Assembly: GCA_031270925.1 (NCBI GenBank)
Contig: JAISWY010000345.1
Coordinates: 1-6,623, forward strand
Direction: 5' to 3'
Source: Candidatus Symbiothrix sp.
Lineage (GTDB): Bacteria; Bacteroidota; Bacteroidia; Bacteroidales; Azobacteroidaceae
Length of the DNA stretch: 6,623 bases
A program made the position numbers and the translations under genes. Numbering within the stretch: the first letter of the stretch is position 1; every line of letters starts with the position of its first letter. Below, piece by piece: positions 6,551 to 6,623 of the stretch. The notes under the pieces are model-generated. The model was not told the DNA's origin, ran no database searches, and saw nothing but the letters and a program-made list of their open reading frames with translations.

Positions 6551-6623
6551 ATGAAGAATATATTTTTCAAAATAATGACAATATTTTTCGCTGCAACTTT
6601 ACTTTTTGCTTGCGAAGAAACAC
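6551..6623 (+). CDS. Probable surface lipoprotein, N-terminal fragment (runs off right edge)
   Basis: The frame from ATG at 6551 stays open to the window edge for 24 codons and translates to a lipoprotein signal peptide. K2 and K7 are basic, a hydrophobic stretch with FFAATLLF follows, and the lipobox LFAC places the lipidated cysteine at residue 21. The next residues are E-E-T, acidic as in surface-exported Bacteroidota lipoproteins. It lies 43 bp after the susD-like gene on the same strand with no terminator visible between them, so it is probably the third gene of the operon. In such operons this position is commonly held by SusE/SusF-like or other accessory glycan-binding lipoproteins. 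The mature domain lies outside the window, so no specific function can be assigned. An A/T-rich leader replaces a Shine-Dalgarno sequence, as in the neighbours. Confidence 0.8.
   Translation, partial: MKNIFFKIMTIFFAATLLFACEET

Noticed and set aside
1..6623. CRISPR arrays, tRNA/rRNA genes, insertion sequences or attachment sites.
   Set aside because: No spaced repeat array, tRNA-like cloverleaf, transposase or terminal inverted repeats were recognised on reading both strands; small structured RNAs cannot be fully excluded by eye.

Overview
The window comes from a member of the phylum Bacteroidota, most likely order Bacteroidales. The evidence is a SusC/SusD-type outer-membrane pair, the divergent Bacteroidota promoter signature (TTTG, then about 19-20 bp, then TAnnTTTG) upstream of the genes, A/T-rich leaders without Shine-Dalgarno sequences, and rpsF and panB products that closely resemble Bacteroidales proteins. 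I cannot name a genus from the sequence alone.

Layout, left to right. Positions 1-158 (minus strand) hold the first 52 codons of rpsF (ribosomal protein S6), which runs off the left edge. Positions 159-430 are a divergent intergenic region with one promoter facing rpsF and another facing panB. Positions 431-1249 (plus) are a complete panB, for the first committed step of pantothenate (vitamin B5, CoA) synthesis, followed directly by a hairpin terminator. Positions 1250-1618 carry no convincing gene. They contain the panB terminator, one isolated perfect DnaA-box match, a 12-bp direct repeat with a 21-bp period, and the promoter for the next operon. Positions 1619-4753 (susC-like) and 4768-6507 (susD-like) are plus-strand, full-length and 14 bp apart. 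A third plus-strand gene starts at 6551 after a short heptamer repeat and runs off the right edge; it encodes a lipoprotein.

How the parts work together. The left half is core housekeeping (translation and coenzyme A precursor synthesis) under ordinary promoters. The right half is the start of an accessory nutrient-uptake operon. The SusD-like lipoprotein captures a ligand at the cell surface and caps the SusC-like TonB-dependent transporter, which imports it into the periplasm. The third lipoprotein is probably an accessory surface binding protein. The substrate cannot be read from this window because no enzyme or sensor gene of the locus is included. The direct repeat next to the susC promoter, and the absence of an STN signalling domain in the SusC-like protein, both suggest control by a DNA-binding activator (SusR or hybrid two-component type) rather than by an ECF sigma/anti-sigma pair.

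I see no clearly new biological system. The most useful leads are the putative operator upstream of susC and the unidentified lipoprotein cut by the right edge.
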